A stretch of DNA of 33,926 nucleotides, from the NCBI GenBank assembly GCA_030653035.1, contig JAUSAB010000074.1, positions 1 through 33,926 on the forward strand. The letters are read 5' to 3'. A model generated the notes under the pieces. The model was not told the DNA's origin, did not search any database, and saw only the letters and a program-made list of their open reading frames with translations. Shown here piece after piece: positions 30,679 to 33,926 of this stretch. The stretch is from Desulfocapsaceae bacterium (GTDB lineage Bacteria; Desulfobacterota; Desulfobulbia; Desulfobulbales; Desulfocapsaceae). A program made the position numbers and the translations under genes. The first letter of the stretch is position 1. Every line of letters begins with the position of its first letter.

Positions 30679-32412
30679 TTACTCAGGATACCAGTCAACC
30701 CCAATCTTACGCACCACATTAAAGCCACCACTCAAAACCAGACTGTTTTTCAAGCCAACACTGTCTAAAAAGCTCTGAATCTCAAAAGAACGGGTTCCAG
30801 CATCGCAAAGCACAATCATGATCTTGTCACTTGGCAGCTCATGATATCGAGCCCGCACCTCATTATACGGGATGCCCAACCATCGTTTGCCGCCAAATTT
30901 TTTAACAAAGGACACAACCTCTTTCGGATGTCTGATATCAAGAGCAACCCAATCCGGTTGCATGGCAAAATCAGTCATCCACTGCAAAAAAGAGGCTACG
31001 GAGAGTTTGCGCAGACGGCCATCACAAATATTATCCGCCACATAGGCCGCGGCATTGATAGAGTCGATGGCCGCTGAGAATGGCGGCGCGTAGGCCATCT
31101 CCAAAATTCCAAAATCATCAATGGTGGCCCCCATGCTGATATGGGCCGCAGCCGCGTCAATGCGTGCCGAGATCCCATCGCCCATCGGACCAAACCCCTG
31201 AAGTCCAAGTACCCGTCGTGTCCGCCGGTCAAAAACCATCTGAAAGACCACGTTGTCGACAGTGGGAAAAAAATGAGCCCGGTCAGACGGAGCTGTCAAG
31301 GCCACATCCGCATCATAGCCCTCAGCCAGGGCCACATCATGACTTAATCCGGTGGCGCCGATACAGACATCAAAGGCCTTCATGATAAAACTGCCCACCG
31401 CTCCCTTAAAGATGGAAGGGATACCGGCCATGTTATCACCAACCACCCTGCCCTCTTTATTGGCCAAGGAACCAAGAGGGGCATAAAATTTCTTCCCCGA
31501 AACCAGATGACGAACCTCAACACAATCTCCGGCAGCGTAGATCAACGGATCCGAGGTCTGCATCCGCTCATTGACCACAATCGCACCCATGGGTGAGACC
31601 TGAAGTCCGGCATCTCGCGCCAGTTCTGAACGGGGACGCACACCGGCGGCCATGATCACCAAATCAGCTTCAAGGGTGCGGGCAGCGGTGCGAACACCGG
31701 TTACCTTGCCCTCCTCCCCCAGAATCTCAGCCGCACCTTCACCCAGATATAGCGTTACTCCTTTGTCACGTAGATGCTTAGCCAGCATGGCAGCAAAGGG
31801 AAAATCAACGATGCGGGGCAGGAGCTGATCCATAAACTCAATCAGGGTTGTATCCACTCCCCACAAATCGGTCAGGGCCTCCGCCATTTCCACCCCGATA
31901 GCGCCACCTCCAATAACAACAGCCCGCGCCACCTTGCCACCGGCAATCCGTTTCTTGATCTCAATAGCCTTATGCAGATTGCTGATGGTAAAAACCCCAT
32001 CAAGATCTACGCCAGGGATCGGCAGGACAAAAGGACGACTGCCCGTGGCCAGCATCAGCTTATCATAGGCAATACTTTGCTGGACACCGGTCTCTACGTG
32101 CTCAACCTGCACCACTTTCTGCTTGCGGTCTATGGCCAGGGCCCGGGTCCGTGTAAGGGTATTCACTCCTTTGGCATCCTTGAAAAAGGTCTCATTACGT
32201 ACCATATGAAAACTAGTCGAACGCAGCTCTGACTCATCAGACACATCACCCGAAACATAATAAGGAATACCACATCCTCCATAGGAGATAAGACTATCCT
32301 CATCAATAATGGTAACCTCCGCATCCTGCATCAAACGTTTAACCCGACATGCAGCCTTAGGACCTGCTGCCACCCCGCCAACAATCACAATTTTCATACC
32401 CTTGTTGCTCAT
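30679..32412 (-). CDS. CoA-disulfide/persulfide reductase with C-terminal rhodanese domain
   Basis: A 577-residue FAD-dependent reductase of the CoADR-Rhd (Npsr-like) type, which reduces CoA disulfide or CoA persulfide and polysulfide with NAD(P)H. Seen: N-terminal FAD motif IVGGVAAG (10-17), catalytic Cys47 in SYGGCGIPYYVSG, central NAD(P)-binding GGGAIGVEMAEAL, and YAAGDCVEV before the dimer domain. The rhodanese domain (about 475-577) has its active Cys536 in LCDAGTRS, so sulfur transfer should work. The two-Cys arrangement supports sulfane-sulfur handling, fitting a sulfur-metabolising anaerobe. The ATG follows GGAG. An ISL3 element lies 186 bases upstream and may have displaced its regulatory region. 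Physiological substrate unproven. Confidence 0.92.
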   Translation of the reverse strand: MSNKGMKIVIVGGVAAGPKAACRVKRLMQDAEVTIIDEDSLISYGGCGIPYYVSGDVSDESELRSTSFHMVRNETFFKDAKGVNTLTRTRALAIDRKQKVVQVEHVETGVQQSIAYDKLMLATGSRPFVLPIPGVDLDGVFTISNLHKAIEIKKRIAGGKVARAVVIGGGAIGVEMAEALTDLWGVDTTLIEFMDQLLPRIVDFPFAAMLAKHLRDKGVTLYLGEGAAEILGEEGKVTGVRTAARTLEADLVIMAAGVRPRSELARDAGLQVSPMGAIVVNERMQTSDPLIYAAGDCVEVRHLVSGKKFYAPLGSLANKEGRVVGDNMAGIPSIFKGAVGSFIMKAFDVCIGATGLSHDVALAEGYDADVALTAPSDRAHFFPTVDNVVFQMVFDRRTRRVLGLQGFGPMGDGISARIDAAAAHISMGATIDDFGILEMAYAPPFSAAIDSINAAAYVADNICDGRLRKLSVASFLQWMTDFAMQPDWVALDIRHPKEVVSFVKKFGGKRWLGIPYNEVRARYHELPSDKIMIVLCDAGTRSFEIQSFLDSVGLKNSLVLSGGFNVVRKIGVDWYPE

Positions 32413-32543
32413 AATTTTTTCTCCATTCCTCGTAACTATTTAATATAAAAACCCAATCACAAACTCAAGCCCCAGCATATTCTCTTCAACAAAGGCGTGG
32501 CGCGCACTAACCATGAATGGCCAGACAAGCAAATAGAAGAAAA

Positions 32544-32571
32544 ACCGCAGAGAAAGACCTTTCTCTGCGGT
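32544..32571 (-). terminator. Terminator between the IS element and the CoADR gene
   Basis: ACCGCAGAGAAA (32544-32555) and TTTCTCTGCGGT (32560-32571) form a perfect 12-bp stem with a 4-base loop. Leftward it is followed by TTTTCTTC. It would stop minus-strand transcription from the transposase before the reductase gene. Confidence 0.65.
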
Positions 32572-32598
32572 CAATTCCTTAAAACTCCCAATTTTTTC

Positions 32599-33926
32599 GG
32601 TTCATCCGACTAAAGCGTACTTTGTTTCATGAAGGGCCATTATTTTCAGCTTAAAGAACTCCATGTCTCTGTAACCATAGGCTTTCCTCTGCATAGTCTT
32701 GATTTTATTATTGGTGCCTTCGAGAGGGCCTGTCGATAAGCAATCAAAATCAAAATAGGCCAATATGCCATCAACGTGTTCTTCCAAGGTCGTGGCAAAC
32801 TTTTTCAACATCGCTATGCCAGAACTTCGAGCCATGGCGATCCAGCTACGCAAATGCCATTCGGCAGCTTTCTTATCACCAGTCCAACACCAGAGTTGTC
32901 GCAAATCCTCTTTCATGTAGTACACAGTGGCCAGAGGTTTATTGATTTCCAAGGCTTGCTTCAGTCGCTTGGCTTGTTCTTCCTTGTCTTCAAGTTTCTC
33001 CTTCGCGGTCAGTAAAAGCCAACGGGTTCCCTTGATGACTCTTCTTTGCAGTATATCTGTTGTATTATTAAACAGTTGCCGCCTGAAGTCGGATACTTTT
33101 TCGTTAAACAATTTTATCACATGAAAATGATCGAAAACGATTACCGCCTTCTTTAAATTTTCACGAACTGCTTTCAAATATGCCGGTGACATGTCTATGG
33201 CAACAGCTTCAATCTTCACCTTTCGATATCGCCGTAATCTTTGCCAAAATGGCTCCAGAGCATCTCCTCCTTTGCCGTCGCCGACAAAAACCACCGCTCC
33301 ACTTAGGATGTCGAGGACTACCGTAAGATAGCGCTTCTTGCCGATATAGATCTCATCAATTGCTATCCGCTTCAATTTCTTGAGATCCGGTTGTTCATAT
33401 TTCTTTTGCAAATACTTCTTCTGGATGCCTTTTATGATATCCCAGCTCAACCCCAAGTGCCTGGAGATATCAACAATAGCCATATGTTTGACCAGATCGA
33501 GAACATATCGCCCAAGGGCTCTGGTGTAGGTCAAACGAGGATCAGCAAATCCAATATCTGATTGGCGAATTGTTTTGCAATCTTTACATTCCACACGGGC
33601 AATCTCAGTTTTTATATAGGTCGCTTTCTTGCCGATGGGTAGAGAATGAAACCATCGGAGATGTGAACCATGCTTTATGATCCTTTTGCTTTTACAAACC
33701 GGGCATTGAAGACTGAATTTCTTTCTGGATACGGTGAAAATCACGTCTCCTTCTCTGTACTCTGTGCGAATATAGCGATACCCAACAATACCAAAACCAT
33801 GATAGAGTAAACTCGTGGACATGTAGAACCCTCCTTATCTTTTGCTTGGTCGCATTGATAAGGACTACATGTCCATTCTTTTTACCACTCATTTTTCGGT
33901 ACAAGTACGCTTAATCCGGAAGAACC
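32599..33926 (-). mobile_element. Complete ISL3-family insertion sequence
   Basis: Terminal inverted repeats of 22 bp at 32599-32620 and 33905-33926 match at 18 of 22 positions; both begin GGTTC on their outer edge and end AAGCGTAC. The element is 1,328 bp and encodes one transposase whose stop lies inside the left repeat. The 8 bases before the left end are ATTTTTTC (32591-32598); ISL3 elements typically make an 8-bp target duplication, whose partner would lie just beyond the window. Ends and ORF are intact, so it looks recent and possibly active. Confidence 0.85.
32602..33822 (-). CDS. ISL3-family transposase
   Basis: A 406-residue transposase. An N-terminal zinc ribbon has C40-x2-C43 and C79-x2-C82 for DNA binding, followed by a helix-turn-helix-like region (about 115-135). 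The DDE core shows D156 (AIDEIYIGK), D210 (AVAIDMSPAY) followed by VFDHFHV, and the C-terminal GPLEGTNNKIKTMQRKAYG with the catalytic Glu. The length is typical and the frame is intact. The ATG at 33822 lies 7 bases after AAGGAGG. It is the only gene of the element, and its stop codon sits in the left inverted repeat. Confidence 0.95.
   Translation of the reverse strand: MSTSLLYHGFGIVGYRYIRTEYREGDVIFTVSRKKFSLQCPVCKSKRIIKHGSHLRWFHSLPIGKKATYIKTEIARVECKDCKTIRQSDIGFADPRLTYTRALGRYVLDLVKHMAIVDISRHLGLSWDIIKGIQKKYLQKKYEQPDLKKLKRIAIDEIYIGKKRYLTVVLDILSGAVVFVGDGKGGDALEPFWQRLRRYRKVKIEAVAIDMSPAYLKAVRENLKKAVIVFDHFHVIKLFNEKVSDFRRQLFNNTTDILQRRVIKGTRWLLLTAKEKLEDKEEQAKRLKQALEINKPLATVYYMKEDLRQLWCWTGDKKAAEWHLRSWIAMARSSGIAMLKKFATTLEEHVDGILAYFDFDCLSTGPLEGTNNKIKTMQRKAYGYRDMEFFKLKIMALHETKYALVG

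Overview
The window looks like a chromosomal contig from a strictly anaerobic Desulfobacterota (deltaproteobacterial) organism, probably Desulfobulbaceae-like. This is inferred from gene content only: a single-chain pyruvate:ferredoxin oxidoreductase, a CoA-disulfide/persulfide-reductase fused to rhodanese, a chemoreceptor with a C-terminal hemerythrin domain, a periplasmic haem-c diguanylate cyclase, a YkgJ-type Cys-cluster protein, and a small acidic protein of a type I associate with deltaproteobacteria. I found no tRNA, rRNA or CRISPR array.

Layout. 1-948 is an insertion-sequence graveyard with broken pieces of three transposase families (ISAzo13-like, IS630, IS1182-like). 938-6412 holds an orphan PAS histidine kinase (-), a YhcH/TabA-type protein (+), a haem-c/PAS/GGDEF protein (+) followed by what looks like a decayed hemerythrin domain, and a membrane-anchored metallophosphoesterase (+). 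6413-6826 is a structured intergenic region. 6821-10876 is a leftward group: UvrD/PcrA helicase, folC and an HNH nuclease. The helicase is separated from folC by an array of four palindromes flanked by a duplicated copy of the helicase's last codons. 11035-14263 holds a small protein behind a near-consensus promoter, a GGDEF protein (-), and nagZ plus a double-TM2 protein (+). 14347-21800 holds a hybrid kinase (-), a DUF493 gene with an unknown partner (+), the chemoreceptor (-) and a pabB-pabC fusion (-). 22032-26310 has a CBS-domain protein next to PFOR (+), closed by two strong hairpins. 26433-32412 holds the Cys-cluster protein (-), a small ORF plus PHP phosphatase (+), a HEAT-repeat/response-regulator protein (-) and the sulfur-reductase/rhodanese (-). 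32599-33926 is an apparently complete ISL3-family element that ends exactly at the last base.

Themes. Six of the roughly 21 protein genes are signal-transduction proteins (two histidine kinases, two GGDEF proteins, a chemoreceptor and a HEAT-REC protein). Several carry redox- or gas-type binding motifs: CxxCH haem, Cys-cluster PAS domains, hemerythrin and a CZB-type zinc site. PabBC and FolC serve folate synthesis, PFOR serves central carbon metabolism, and the CoADR-rhodanese serves sulfur handling. Both ends of the window lie in IS sequence, so the contig was probably bounded by repeats. I did not find a clearly new multigene defence or biosynthetic system. The most unusual items are the palindrome array with the duplicated helicase tail, the hemerythrin relic, the triple Cys-PAS theme and the HEAT-REC protein.
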